From Anaerolineae bacterium (GTDB lineage: Bacteria > Chloroflexota > Anaerolineae > Aggregatilineales > Phototrophicaceae), in NCBI GenBank assembly GCA_017303635.1, contig JAFLCG010000002.1, positions 406,918 to 470,917 on the forward strand: DNA of 64,000 bases, given 5' to 3'. Positions within the stretch are counted from its first letter, which is position 1, and every line of letters starts with the position of its first letter. Shown here piece after piece: positions 7,551 through 15,700 of the stretch. The position numbers were made by a program, and so were the translations under genes. The notes below the pieces were generated by a model. That model was given only the letters and a program-made list of their open reading frames with translations, searched no databases and was not told the DNA's origin.

Positions 7551-10127
7551 ATGCCCGCTGCCGTCCTGCTGCGACTCGGTCGCCGCTATATCAGCCGCCG
7601 TATTTTGCAGAGCCTGTTGTTCGTCCTCGGCGTGACTCTGGGCGTGGCGATGGTCATCGCTATCGACCTCGCCAATGCCTCCGCGACGCGGGCGTTCGAC
7701 CTGACCGCCGAGAGCATCAGCGGGCGGGCGACCCATCAGATCATCGGCGGCCCGGCTGGGCTGGATGAGGATATCTACCGGCGGCTGCGCCTCGAACTCG
7801 GCCTGCGCGACAGCGCCCCGGTCATCGACCAGTACGTGCGAGCGCCGGAACTGGGCAACCAACCCATGCGGATGCTGGGCGTCGATCCGCTGGCAGAGCC
7901 ACCCTTCCGCGCCTATATCGCTACCGCCGAGGTGATCGGGCAGCAGGGGGATGCGGGCGAGGCACTGAACGCCTTCATTGCGATGCCAGGCAGCATCCTC
8001 ATCAGTCAGCGGCTGGCGGAGCGCTTCGGCGTCGAGCCGGGCGGGATGCTCCAGCTTCAGGTGGGTGACCGGGTGCGCGAGGCGCAGATCGTCGGCGTGC
8101 TGCGGTCATCCGATGATGTATCCGGGCAGGCGTTGGATAACCTGCTGCTGGCGGATATTGCCACGGCGCAGGAACTGCTCGGTACACCGGGGCGCATCAG
8201 CCGCATCGACCTGATCCTGCCGGAAGGTTACGACACCGCGCAGATCACGGCGATCCTGCCAGCCGGGGCGCAGTTGACCACGCCAACCGATAGTGCCAGC
8301 GCCTTGAGCCAGATGACCGATGCCTTCAACTTCAACCTGCAAGCGCTGAGCCTGCTGGCGTTGGTGGTCGGCGTCTTCCTGATTTACAACACCGTCACCT
8401 TCAGCGTCATCCAGCGGCGACCGATGATCGGGGTACTGCGGGCGTTGGGGGCGACGCGGGCGCAAATCTTCGGGCTGATTCTGGGCGAGGCGGCGCTGCT
8501 CGGTTTGATCGGCACGGTGCTGGGTCTGGCGGTGGGCATCATCTTCGGGCGGGGCGCGCTGGGATTGGTCTCGCGGTCGATCAGCGACCTGTACTTCACC
8601 ATCAGCGTGCAGGGGCTGACCGTCCCGCCAGAGACTTTGCTCAAAGGGGCGTTGATCGGGCTGGCGGCCAGCATGGTCGCGGCGTTGATTCCTTCCATCG
8701 AAGCGACCCGAACCCCACCAGCCGGTAATCTGCGTCGGTCGGATGCCGAAGATCGGGCGCGGAAGCTCATCCCGGCCATGACGGTCGGCGGGGTGCTGGC
8801 GAATATCATCGGTGTGCTGGCGCTGCGGGTGCCTACCGACAGCCTGGTCATCAGCTTCGGCGGCTTGTTCTTCGTGGTCATCGGCAGCGCCTTATTCACA
8901 CCGGGAGCCTTACTGCTGGTCATGCGGCTGGTCAGTCCGTTGACCGACCGGCTGTTCGGCGTGCTGGGGCGGATGGCACCGCGAGCGGTGACCCGGTCGT
9001 TGAGCCGCACCTCGATTGCCGTAGCCGCGTTGACCATTGCCGTCAGCGTGATCGTCGGCGTGAGCGCCATGATCGGCAGCTTCCGGCTGACGGTCTCCGA
9101 CTGGCTGGATCAGACGCTGGACGGCGACATTTACATTTCACCACCGCTGCTGACCGTGACCAGTGCGACCGCCAATACCGATCCAGCCATCGTCGATCAA
9201 CTGCGGGCGGTGCCGGGTGTGGCTAGTGCTTCGACGGTGCGGCAGGTGCGGGTGATTGCACCGGACTACCCTGATTTGCCACCGGTCAACCTGAACGTTT
9301 TCGATGTCGATAGCACGCGGTCGGGACGGCCTTTTGTGTGGAATGCGGCACCGGATGGCGATTACTGGGCGGCGTTGGAGGGCGGCGCGGTGCTGGTCAG
9401 CGAGCCGTTTGCCTTCCGCCGGGGGATTACGCAGCAGAACAATCAACTGACCCTGCTGAGCGACCGGGGCGAGCAGACCTTCACGGTGGTGGGCGTCTAC
9501 TACGACTATTCCAGCGATCAGGGGGCGGTGATGATGGCCGAGTCGGTCTACCGTCCGTTGTGGGATGACCGCTTCATCACCAGCATTGCCCTGTTCGTCA
9601 AGCCGGGGGTGGAAGTCCAGCCGGTGATCGACACGGTGCAGCGGGAGGCGCTGGTGGGCTATGACCTGCGGGTGCAGAGCTTCAGCGATCTGCGGGCCGG
9701 GGTGTTCCAGGTCTTCGACCAGACGTTTGCCATCACGGCGGCGCTGCAACTGCTGGCGACGGTGGTAGCGTTCATCGGCGTGTTGAGCGCCTTGATGTCC
9801 TTGCAGTTGGAGCAGACACGGCAGTACGGCGTCATGCGGGCGACCGGCATGGTGCCGCGTCAGTTGTGGACGTATACCCTGCTGCAAACCGGGTTGATGG
9901 GCTTGACGGCGGGGCTGCTGGCCTTGCCGATTGGGTTGGCGTTGGCGCTGGTGTTGATCGAGGTCATCAACGTGCGGTCGTTCGGCTGGTCGATGCAACT
10001 GGCCTTGCAGCCACAGGAGTTCGTGCAGGCCTTCGGCGTGGCGGTGATTGCAGCGTTGGCAGCCGGAGTCTATCCAGCCTGGCGTATCAGCCAGATTCTG
10101 CCGGGGCGGGCGTTACGGTCGGAGTAG
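7551..10127 (+). CDS. FtsX-like ABC transporter permease, duplicated domains
   Basis: Large membrane protein (858 aa) of the MacB/FtsX-like permease type. It has an N-terminal membrane helix (about 18-40) and a large extracytoplasmic region (about 45-255). A first FtsX core of three helices follows, containing TFSVIQRRPMIGVLRALGAT. Then come a linker, another helix near AVTRSLSRTSIAVAALTIAVSV, a second external domain, and a final FtsX core with LEQTRQYGVMRATGMVPRQL. Such proteins normally pair with an LolD/MacB-type ATPase for lipoprotein or peptide export. No ATPase gene is adjacent here, so the partner must be elsewhere. The start is the first ATG of the frame; the ribosome-binding site is weak. 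Confidence 0.85.
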   Translation: MPAAVLLRLGRRYISRRILQSLLFVLGVTLGVAMVIAIDLANASATRAFDLTAESISGRATHQIIGGPAGLDEDIYRRLRLELGLRDSAPVIDQYVRAPELGNQPMRMLGVDPLAEPPFRAYIATAEVIGQQGDAGEALNAFIAMPGSILISQRLAERFGVEPGGMLQLQVGDRVREAQIVGVLRSSDDVSGQALDNLLLADIATAQELLGTPGRISRIDLILPEGYDTAQITAILPAGAQLTTPTDSASALSQMTDAFNFNLQALSLLALVVGVFLIYNTVTFSVIQRRPMIGVLRALGATRAQIFGLILGEAALLGLIGTVLGLAVGIIFGRGALGLVSRSISDLYFTISVQGLTVPPETLLKGALIGLAASMVAALIPSIEATRTPPAGNLRRSDAEDRARKLIPAMTVGGVLANIIGVLALRVPTDSLVISFGGLFFVVIGSALFTPGALLLVMRLVSPLTDRLFGVLGRMAPRAVTRSLSRTSIAVAALTIAVSVIVGVSAMIGSFRLTVSDWLDQTLDGDIYISPPLLTVTSATANTDPAIVDQLRAVPGVASASTVRQVRVIAPDYPDLPPVNLNVFDVDSTRSGRPFVWNAAPDGDYWAALEGGAVLVSEPFAFRRGITQQNNQLTLLSDRGEQTFTVVGVYYDYSSDQGAVMMAESVYRPLWDDRFITSIALFVKPGVEVQPVIDTVQREALVGYDLRVQSFSDLRAGVFQVFDQTFAITAALQLLATVVAFIGVLSALMSLQLEQTRQYGVMRATGMVPRQLWTYTLLQTGLMGLTAGLLALPIGLALALVLIEVINVRSFGWSMQLALQPQEFVQAFGVAVIAALAAGVYPAWRISQILPGRALRSE

Positions 10128-10207
10128 GTTTAACACAGAGAGGCAGAGGCGGAGAGGAGCAGAGGGGAGATTTAATGCAAAGCTGCAAAGGGGGGAAGAT
10201 TACAGGC

Positions 10208-10247
10208 AATTATTACCTGTTTTGCAGGTGCGGAACAGGTAATAATT
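10208..10247. repeat. 14-bp perfect inverted repeat downstream of the FtsX gene
   Basis: AATTATTACCTGTT (10208-10221) is exactly mirrored by AACAGGTAATAATT (10234-10247) around a 12-base loop. It lies 80 bp after the FtsX-type stop in the otherwise gene-free stretch 10128-10558, so it may act as a transcription terminator. It is more AT-rich than the REP-type palindromes nearby. The stretch also holds purine-rich sequence (10133-10170) with no coding potential that I can see. Confidence 0.65.
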
Positions 10248-10377
10248 TACGTAATATTACAATTCTCCTTCGCGCCGCTTTTAGGGCGTTGATGAACGAC
10301 GTGCCTTGAGGACATCCATCGACGGAATGTGTTGGCGGGCGAAGATCTAGGCGTATAGACTGCTTCTATTCCCACCC

Positions 10378-10402
10378 TGCCAGTGGTTTTGAACCACTGG
10401 CA
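10378..10402. repeat. 11-bp hairpin with TTG loop, downstream flank of the RAYT gene
   Basis: TGCCAGTGGTT, loop TTG, AACCACTGGCA, perfectly paired. It shares the core GGTTTTGAACC with the hairpin at 10462-10484. Both lie downstream of the RAYT transposase gene, where IS200/IS605-type enzymes would have one recognition end. A weaker hairpin (AACGC, GCTAAAG, GCGTT) lies between them. Confidence 0.65.
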
Positions 10403-10461
10403 AAAACGGGAAAACGCGCTAAAGGCGTTCCGGGAACCGCTTCAGCCGGTTTTCCCCTATA

Positions 10462-10484
10462 GCTTTGGGTTTTGAACCCAAAGC
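10462..10484. repeat. 10-bp hairpin with TTG loop, downstream flank of the RAYT gene
   Basis: GCTTTGGGTT, loop TTG, AACCCAAAGC, perfectly paired and sharing the GGTTTTGAACC core with 10378-10402. The arms differ between the two copies while pairing is kept, as expected for selected secondary structure. It ends about 75 bp from the stop of the RAYT gene. Confidence 0.65.
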
Positions 10485-10558
10485 GCTGACTAAGACAGAA
10501 AACGGCCCACCTCTTGCAGTCCCCCTGAAAGCGTTCTGGGACACTTTAGAAGCGGGTG

Positions 10559-10972
10559 CTATTCCTCATCAATCGTCTCCAGATAAGCGTACAGGCTGTT
10601 TTCAGCATGATTCTGTTGTTGATTTTCGATGTAGGCGACCACAAATGGCACTTGCTTAATACCGTAGGTCAACACGCCGTAGCCATTTTGCCATGCGAAG
10701 CGAGCCGGTAAATTGGGAAGCAAGCTGTTCACTGCATAGGATGAGGCACCCTTGATATGCTTCATCCAATCGGCAACCGATACGCTCGTATGGATAGTGG
10801 CTGCTACATGAATGTGGTCCAGCATTCCGTTGATTGCCAGCACCTCGCTGCGGAGTTCAATAGCCTTGTGCCGAATCGTCGGGTAGAGATGGGCAGCTAC
10901 TGAATCGGTAATGCTCGGCTCTCGATGTTTAGTTGTCCAGATCAGATGATAGTAACAGCGAGCAAAGGGCAT
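10559..10972 (-). CDS. REP-associated tyrosine transposase (IS200/Y1 family)
   Basis: A 137-residue single-strand DNA transposase of the Y1/HUH superfamily. Seen: the N-terminal strand RCYYHLIWTTKHREPSI, the HUH metal motif HIH at residues 53-55 (GMLDHIHVAATI), a W-x-W-like FAWQNGYGVLTYG strand, and the catalytic helix with Tyr114 and Gln118 in AYIENQQQNH. All catalytic positions appear intact. RAYTs are known to bind REP hairpins carrying a 5' GTAG. Such hairpins occur at 11018-11092 just upstream and at six or more other sites in this window. There is no TnpB/IscB neighbour. The host-domesticated role (REP copying) is inferred; a full IS200-type element is the alternative. Confidence 0.87.
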   Translation of the reverse strand: MPFARCYYHLIWTTKHREPSITDSVAAHLYPTIRHKAIELRSEVLAINGMLDHIHVAATIHTSVSVADWMKHIKGASSYAVNSLLPNLPARFAWQNGYGVLTYGIKQVPFVVAYIENQQQNHAENSLYAYLETIDEE

Positions 10973-11017
10973 GGCTCGATTATGACCTGTGTCAGTAAAC
11001 TTGATCTTGACTGATTT

Positions 11018-11092
11018 AGGACTTACTCAAGCACGAGCGCAGATGCCACGCTCCGTGCCGCCTCTACACATGGGGTATTTTGCGTAAGTCCT
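11018..11092. repeat. REP/MITE-like element, 75 bp, upstream of the RAYT gene
   Basis: Bounded by AGGACTTAC (11018-11026) and its mirror GTAAGTCCT (11084-11092). Inside is an imperfect hairpin (GCACGAGCG against CGCTCCGTGC), followed by CTAC at 11064-11067, which is GTAG at the 5' foot on the minus strand. The right end TTTTGCGTAAGTCCT (11078-11092) recurs exactly at 50750-50764 and 50849-50863. It lies 46 bp before the RAYT start and is non-coding. Confidence 0.78.
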
Positions 11093-11117
11093 GTGATTAT
11101 AACAATCACGCTAAATT

Positions 11118-11153
11118 CGGCTCATTTGAACCTGAAAAGCCTCAAATGAGCCG
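11118..11153. repeat. 12-bp perfect inverted repeat
   Basis: CGGCTCATTTGA (11118-11129) pairs with TCAAATGAGCCG (11142-11153) over a 12-base loop. It lies in the non-coding stretch between the RAYT gene and the aminotransferase gene (10973-11365). No T-run follows, so a terminator function is uncertain. The remaining about 210 bases up to 11365 show nothing I can name. Confidence 0.55.
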
Positions 11154-11365
11154 TTGAATCTCTTGAATCAAATTTGTGCCCGGAGGGCATCCTTAAAGGA
11201 AATAAGCGCCGCGTCCAAACCGGAATGACTCATAAAATGGAGTCCTACCCACACCTCGCTGCATCCCGTCCGTACTACATCAATCCCGTTGCTTAAGCCG
11301 CCTGTAAGGTAAACCAATGTTATAGTGAACGTATCGAAGCATATTACCAAGCAGGTAGCAAATTC

Positions 11366-12448
11366 ATGCAAATCCCTATCGCCAAGCCCTTCGTGGGTGC
11401 AGAAGAAAAGGAAGCAGTCGTCCAGGTGCTGACCAGCGGCACCCTCACCAGCGGCCCCAAAGTGGTCGAATTTGAGAAGGCTTTCGCTGCCCAACATGGC
11501 GCAAAGCACGGGGTTGCCACCAGCAACGGGACGACCGCGCTGATGGCGGCCATGATGGCCCACGGCATCGGGCCAGGGGATGAAGTCATCATCCCGTCCT
11601 TCAGCTTTTTTGCCACTGCCTCGTGCGTCCTGAGCGTCGGCGCACGTCCGGTCTTTGCTGATATTTACCCGGATACGTTCAATATGAATCCGGCAGCGGC
11701 GGAAGCCGTCATCACCCCGCGCACCAAAGCCATCATGCCGGTCCACCTGTACGGTCAACCTGCGGAGATGCCCGCCTTTGAAGCCCTGTGCCAGAAGCAC
11801 GGCCTCGTCCTGCTGGAAGACTCGGCGCAGGCGCATCTGGCCGCCATTGGTGAGCGGCACGTCGGCACCTGGGGGACAGCTTCCTTCAGCTTCTACCCGA
11901 CCAAGAACATGACCACCACTGAAGGCGGCATGGTGCTGACCAACGATGATGAGATCGCCCGCAAGCTGCGGATGATCCGCGCCCAGGGTATGAACACCCA
12001 GTACTACCATGAAGTCGTCGGTTACAACTTCCGTATGACCGATATGGCCGCGGCGATTGGGTTGGTGCAGATGGGACGGCTGCCCCAGTGGACATGTGAC
12101 CGGGTCGGTAATGCGACCTTGTTCAACAGCAAGCTGGAAAGCGTGCGGACGCCGGTCAACCGTGATGGCTACACCCATGTCTATCATCAGTACACCGTCC
12201 GCGTGCCGGATGGCGTGGATCGGGAAGCCGTCACCAAGCGCCTGAACGAGCGCGGCATTGGTGTGCGGGTCTACTATCCGCTGCCGATCCACCGCCAGCC
12301 GGTGTTCCAGAACATGGGCGGCTACGACAAGCTGGATCTGCCAGAAACCGAGAAAGCCACTGCCCAGGTCTTCAGCCTGCCGGTGCACCCGGCGCTGACT
12401 GACGAGGAAAAGCAGTACATCATCGAGGAGGTCAACGCCTCATGCTAA
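11366..12448 (+). CDS. DegT/DnrJ/EryC1/StrS family PLP-dependent sugar aminotransferase
   Basis: A 360-residue fold-type-I aminotransferase acting on nucleotide-linked keto-sugars. Seen: GTLTSGPKVVEFEKAFA at 25-41, SNGTTALMAAM for phosphate binding (53-63), EDSAQAHLA (151-159, with the Asp that holds the PLP pyridine nitrogen), and the PLP-binding Lys180 in FSFYPTKNMTTTEGG. The C-terminal RVYYPLPIHRQPVF is typical of the family. It overlaps the next gene, a Gfo/Idh/MocA dehydrogenase, by 7 bases. The pair matches the dehydrogenase/aminotransferase partnership of 3-amino-sugar pathways (WbpB/WbpE, WlbA/WlbC), so a UDP-3-amino-GlcNAc-type product is plausible. Confidence 0.9.
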   Translation: MQIPIAKPFVGAEEKEAVVQVLTSGTLTSGPKVVEFEKAFAAQHGAKHGVATSNGTTALMAAMMAHGIGPGDEVIIPSFSFFATASCVLSVGARPVFADIYPDTFNMNPAAAEAVITPRTKAIMPVHLYGQPAEMPAFEALCQKHGLVLLEDSAQAHLAAIGERHVGTWGTASFSFYPTKNMTTTEGGMVLTNDDEIARKLRMIRAQGMNTQYYHEVVGYNFRMTDMAAAIGLVQMGRLPQWTCDRVGNATLFNSKLESVRTPVNRDGYTHVYHQYTVRVPDGVDREAVTKRLNERGIGVRVYYPLPIHRQPVFQNMGGYDKLDLPETEKATAQVFSLPVHPALTDEEKQYIIEEVNASC

Positions 12449-13434
12449 AAGCAGCCGTCATCGGCGTGGGCAGCATCGGCCAGCACCACGCCCGCGTCTA
12501 CCGGGAAATGGATGGGGTCGAACTGGTGGCGATTGCGGATGCGAATGCGGGCACCGCTGCCAAAATCGGCAACCGCCAGAACGTCCCGTATTACACCGAT
12601 TATCAGCAGATGATCGACGAGAAAAAACCGGACCTGATCTCGGTCTGCGTGCCGACCAGCCTCCACTTCAAGGTGGGCAGCGACCTGATGGAACAGGGCC
12701 TCAATATCTTGCTGGAAAAACCCATCGCCAGCACGATTGAGCAGGGTGAAAAGCTGGTCGCCCTGGCGAAAGAAAAAGGGGTTGTGCTGGCAGTCGGGCA
12801 TATCGAGCGCTTCAACCCGGCAGCTATGGAGCTGCGCCGCCGCCTGCGCGAAGGCATGATCGGCAAGCTGTATCAGATCAGCGCCCGCCGCGTGAGCCCC
12901 TACCCGCCCCGCATTCAGGATGCCGGTGTGATTATCGACCTAGCCTCCCATGATATTGACCTGATGCGCTACCTGGCGGACGAACCGGTTCAGCGCGTCT
13001 ATGGCGAAACCGTGCAGAGCATCAACAGTGACCGTGAAGATATGTTCAACGGCCTGATGCGCTTCCAGTCCGGGGCGGTGGGCGTACTGGATGTCAACTG
13101 GATCAGCCCGACCAAGATCCGGCAGATTCATGTGACGGGTTCACGCGGCTTGTTCCGCTGCGACCTGCTCTCGCAGGAACTGTATTTCTACGAAAACGAG
13201 AGCGCGCCCAGCCAGTGGGATACGCTGGCGATCCTGCGCGGAGTGAGCGAAGGCAACGTGCTCGGCATTCGCATCAACCGGCATGAGCCGCTGGCGGCTG
13301 AACTGAATGATTTTGTCGCCTCGGTACGGGACAGCCGCAAACCCACTGTCGCGGGTGAAGATGGCCTGGCGACGCTGAAACTGGCGCTGGATTTTGTCAA
13401 GTCTGGCCGCGAGGTTGCTCTCATCGCGGAATAG
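12442..13434 (+). CDS. Gfo/Idh/MocA family NAD(P)-dependent sugar dehydrogenase
   Basis: A 330-residue oxidoreductase. The N-terminal Rossmann fold opens with AVIGVGSIGQHHARVY (5-20), and the family signature EKPIAST sits at 92-98, its Lys being catalytic. GHIERFNPA (119-127) and the C-terminal alpha/beta domain beginning about residue 125 complete the usual length. ASHDIDLM resembles the catalytic Asp-x-x-x-His region of the family, here as SHDIDL. It overlaps the preceding aminotransferase gene by 7 bases, so both are likely co-translated. Together they would oxidise the 3-hydroxyl of a nucleotide sugar and aminate it. Substrate identity is inferred from the pairing, not shown. Confidence 0.88.
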   Translation: MLKAAVIGVGSIGQHHARVYREMDGVELVAIADANAGTAAKIGNRQNVPYYTDYQQMIDEKKPDLISVCVPTSLHFKVGSDLMEQGLNILLEKPIASTIEQGEKLVALAKEKGVVLAVGHIERFNPAAMELRRRLREGMIGKLYQISARRVSPYPPRIQDAGVIIDLASHDIDLMRYLADEPVQRVYGETVQSINSDREDMFNGLMRFQSGAVGVLDVNWISPTKIRQIHVTGSRGLFRCDLLSQELYFYENESAPSQWDTLAILRGVSEGNVLGIRINRHEPLAAELNDFVASVRDSRKPTVAGEDGLATLKLALDFVKSGREVALIAE

Positions 13435-13476
13435 GTTGATAATCCGTAGGCGATGGTCAGCGGTTGGCACACAACT

Positions 13477-13508
13477 ATCGGGGTAGGTCTTACAAGGCCT
13501 ACCCCGAT
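13477..13508. repeat. 11-bp inverted repeat between the aminosugar and JAB operons
   Basis: ATCGGGGTAGG (13477-13487) pairs with CCTACCCCGAT (13498-13508) across a 10-base loop. It is placed 43 bp after the dehydrogenase stop and 169 bp before the JAB gene, so it may terminate the first operon. GTAG/CTAC lie within the stem rather than at its foot, so I do not group it with the REP family. Confidence 0.5.
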
Positions 13509-13676
13509 GCAGGTGTCAGCGGGGATAAAATCGCTATGGATTGTCGAGCTCATGAATCCACCCTCCGTCCTATATTGCCCCAGGCGATGGGGTATACCAC
13601 CTGTCTGCCCAGCCCGCGCAACCATCCCGCAGTCGGTCACGTATAGAACAACAAGCTGTCCGAAGTGAGGCAGGGC

Positions 13677-14759
13677 ATGTTGAATTTCCGATTCCGTCGG
13701 CAAAATCCGAAGAGCGCACCTAATCTGGTCGTCTCTCAGCGGGTCATTGATAAGATGGCCGCCGCGGCCAGCCGTTACATCGCGGATGAAACCGGGGAGG
13801 CGCTGATCGGCCTGTTAGCTCCCGGTCTGCATACCAACGGGATACCCACCATCTACGTGTTGGAAACCATCGCGCCGGATGAGAGTGCCGTTCGAGAATG
13901 GGCGACCTTCCAGCAGGGGGATGAAACGCAGGCGGAGCGCTTCTGGTGGATGCTGGAAAACTGGCGGACGCTGCGCGAAAGCCGCAAACTGGTCGATGGC
14001 AAACCGCTGCCGACCAAGTGGGATGTCCCGCTGATACATGTCGGTGACTGGCACAAACAACCGGGCTTCATGATCCAACCCAGCACCGGCGACCTGATGA
14101 CAGCGCGCATCATGCTGGAAGACCCGGAAGCGAATATGGAGTTCCTGATCGCGCCCATCCTGACGATTGGGCACCCGAACGGGCAAGAGACTCCGCCGGA
14201 GGCGAATTTCATCACCGTCCCGCAGGAGGACGGCACCTGTATGCGGGTTGACTTCTGGTATCTGGATCGCCACAGCTATGACTTCCAGATGATTCACCCG
14301 GCGATTTACCCGGATGACCAACTCCCGGCGCTGCCGGACTATCCCTGGCACATGACGGATACGGCGCGGGTCGATGCGGAGTATCAGCAACTGGATGAAG
14401 CGGGGGTCTATGCTTCGCCACCCATCCTGTGGAACGCGCATGATCACGCGCCGCTGGATGTCTGCCTGCTGGTGACCTACCCGGAGTGGCCGCAGTCGCT
14501 GCTGCTCGTCACCCGGTCGGACTATCCGCACAGCACCCCGGCAGCGCGGACCGGCCCCAAGCCGCCGGTTGATCCACAGGTTGACCCGGTCGCCGCGTTC
14601 GAGCACGTCTGGCCGGACTCGAAACCGGTTGTCCTGAAAACCGACTGGCAACCTTCCAGCCAGTCCCGGCTCCATGATTATTTGTTGGCGGTGGTGGCCG
14701 AATTGGGCTGGAAGCGCCCGGTCAAAGCGACCACGCCAGGTGATGAGGTAACAGCATGA
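13677..14759 (+). CDS. JAB/MPN (JAMM-type) domain protein with a variant zinc site
   Basis: A 360-residue protein whose N-terminal about 150 residues resemble prokaryotic JAB domains, the metal-dependent isopeptidases related to deubiquitinases. Seen: Glu41 in DETGEALIGLL, then VGDWHKQPG (122-130) and QPSTGDL (134-140). This matches E...HxHP...SxxD, except that the second zinc-binding His is Gln128. The remaining about 200 residues, with proline-rich and aromatic segments, are unrecognised. GAGG lies 6 bases before the ATG at 13677, so the GTG four codons upstream is rejected. It overlaps the E1-like gene by ATGA. Known JAB-E1 pairs belong to ubiquitin-like systems; the altered ligand may reduce or change catalysis. 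Confidence 0.75.
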   Translation: MLNFRFRRQNPKSAPNLVVSQRVIDKMAAAASRYIADETGEALIGLLAPGLHTNGIPTIYVLETIAPDESAVREWATFQQGDETQAERFWWMLENWRTLRESRKLVDGKPLPTKWDVPLIHVGDWHKQPGFMIQPSTGDLMTARIMLEDPEANMEFLIAPILTIGHPNGQETPPEANFITVPQEDGTCMRVDFWYLDRHSYDFQMIHPAIYPDDQLPALPDYPWHMTDTARVDAEYQQLDEAGVYASPPILWNAHDHAPLDVCLLVTYPEWPQSLLLVTRSDYPHSTPAARTGPKPPVDPQVDPVAAFEHVWPDSKPVVLKTDWQPSSQSRLHDYLLAVVAELGWKRPVKATTPGDEVTA

Positions 14760-15700
14760 CCGCGAACTGGGATCGGGTCGAACGGCTTATCGGCAGCGAT
14801 AACCTTGCCCGCCTGAAAGAAAAGCGCGTGGGCGTGGTTGGGCTCGGTTCCGGCGGCAGTTTTGTGGCCGTCAGCCTGGCGATGAGCGGAGTCGGTCACT
14901 TTGTACTGGTTGATGACGATGTGGTCGAGCCTTCGAATATCGTCCGCCACGCTGCGGACCGCCGCTATCTGGGTCAGACCAAATCGGAAGCTGTGGCGGA
15001 CCTCATTCGGCAGCGCAATCCCCAGGCGGATGTGACCGCACGACACGGGCGCATTGAAACCCATATGGATGTGCTGGATAACCTCGACCTGCTGGTGGTC
15101 GGAGTCGACGGCGAAGGGCCCAAATACATCCTGAATGAAGCCTGCCTCAAACGCAACCTGACGGCGGTCTACGCCGGGGTGTATGAACGGGGCGAAGGCG
15201 GCGATGTGGTGGTCATCCGACCGTACAACGGCCCCTGTTATGCCTGCTGGGCAGCGGAACTGCGCGAAGGGTTAGCAGTTTCTCAATTACCTGAAGGCGT
15301 CGAGCTTGATTATGGTATGATTGGACCAGAGGGAACGCTGGAAGCTGAGCCGGGATTGTGGCTGCACGTCGTCCGCGTGGCTGCTGCCCAGGCCGATCAA
15401 GCCCTGAACGAACTGCTGCTTGGAACACGGGTTCACCGGACCATGCCCGCCAATACCGTCATTCTGGCGAATACCGCGCTGGAGATCATGACCGGACACA
15501 TCAGCCAGCCCTATACTGCCGAGTGGGTTCAGGTGGAGCGCGATCCACACTGTCTGGTTTGTGGCGATGCCCTGCGAAATACCCTCAGCGCGGACTCTCA
15601 GACTGAAAACGGCCTTTCCCTCGATAGTCTGATGCAGGATACCGGCATGGCTTTTGAAGCACGTGATGACCAGCCAACGCCCCCCGGAGAGCGAGCATGA
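14756..15700 (+). CDS. E1-like (ThiF/MoeB/UBA) adenylyltransferase
   Basis: A 314-residue E1-type enzyme that would adenylate the C-terminus of a small protein or peptide. Seen: the nucleotide loop GVVGLGSGGS (26-35), VDDDVVEPSNIVRH (52-65, with the conserved Asp and Arg), Lys76 in LGQTKSEAV, and VVGVDGEGPKYILNEAC (114-130). Four cysteines, CYAC (161-164) and CLVC (266-269), form the usual structural zinc site. About 45 polar residues follow at the C-terminus. No separate catalytic-cysteine motif of canonical E1s is obvious. ATGA overlaps on both sides place it in the middle of a three-gene unit with the JAB protein and a small acidic protein. Confidence 0.85.
   Translation: MTANWDRVERLIGSDNLARLKEKRVGVVGLGSGGSFVAVSLAMSGVGHFVLVDDDVVEPSNIVRHAADRRYLGQTKSEAVADLIRQRNPQADVTARHGRIETHMDVLDNLDLLVVGVDGEGPKYILNEACLKRNLTAVYAGVYERGEGGDVVVIRPYNGPCYACWAAELREGLAVSQLPEGVELDYGMIGPEGTLEAEPGLWLHVVRVAAAQADQALNELLLGTRVHRTMPANTVILANTALEIMTGHISQPYTAEWVQVERDPHCLVCGDALRNTLSADSQTENGLSLDSLMQDTGMAFEARDDQPTPPGERA

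Noticed and set aside
11168..12388. A 406-codon open frame antisense to the DegT-type aminotransferase
   Set aside because: No recognisable motif, and full overlap with a gene carrying all catalytic residues of its family.
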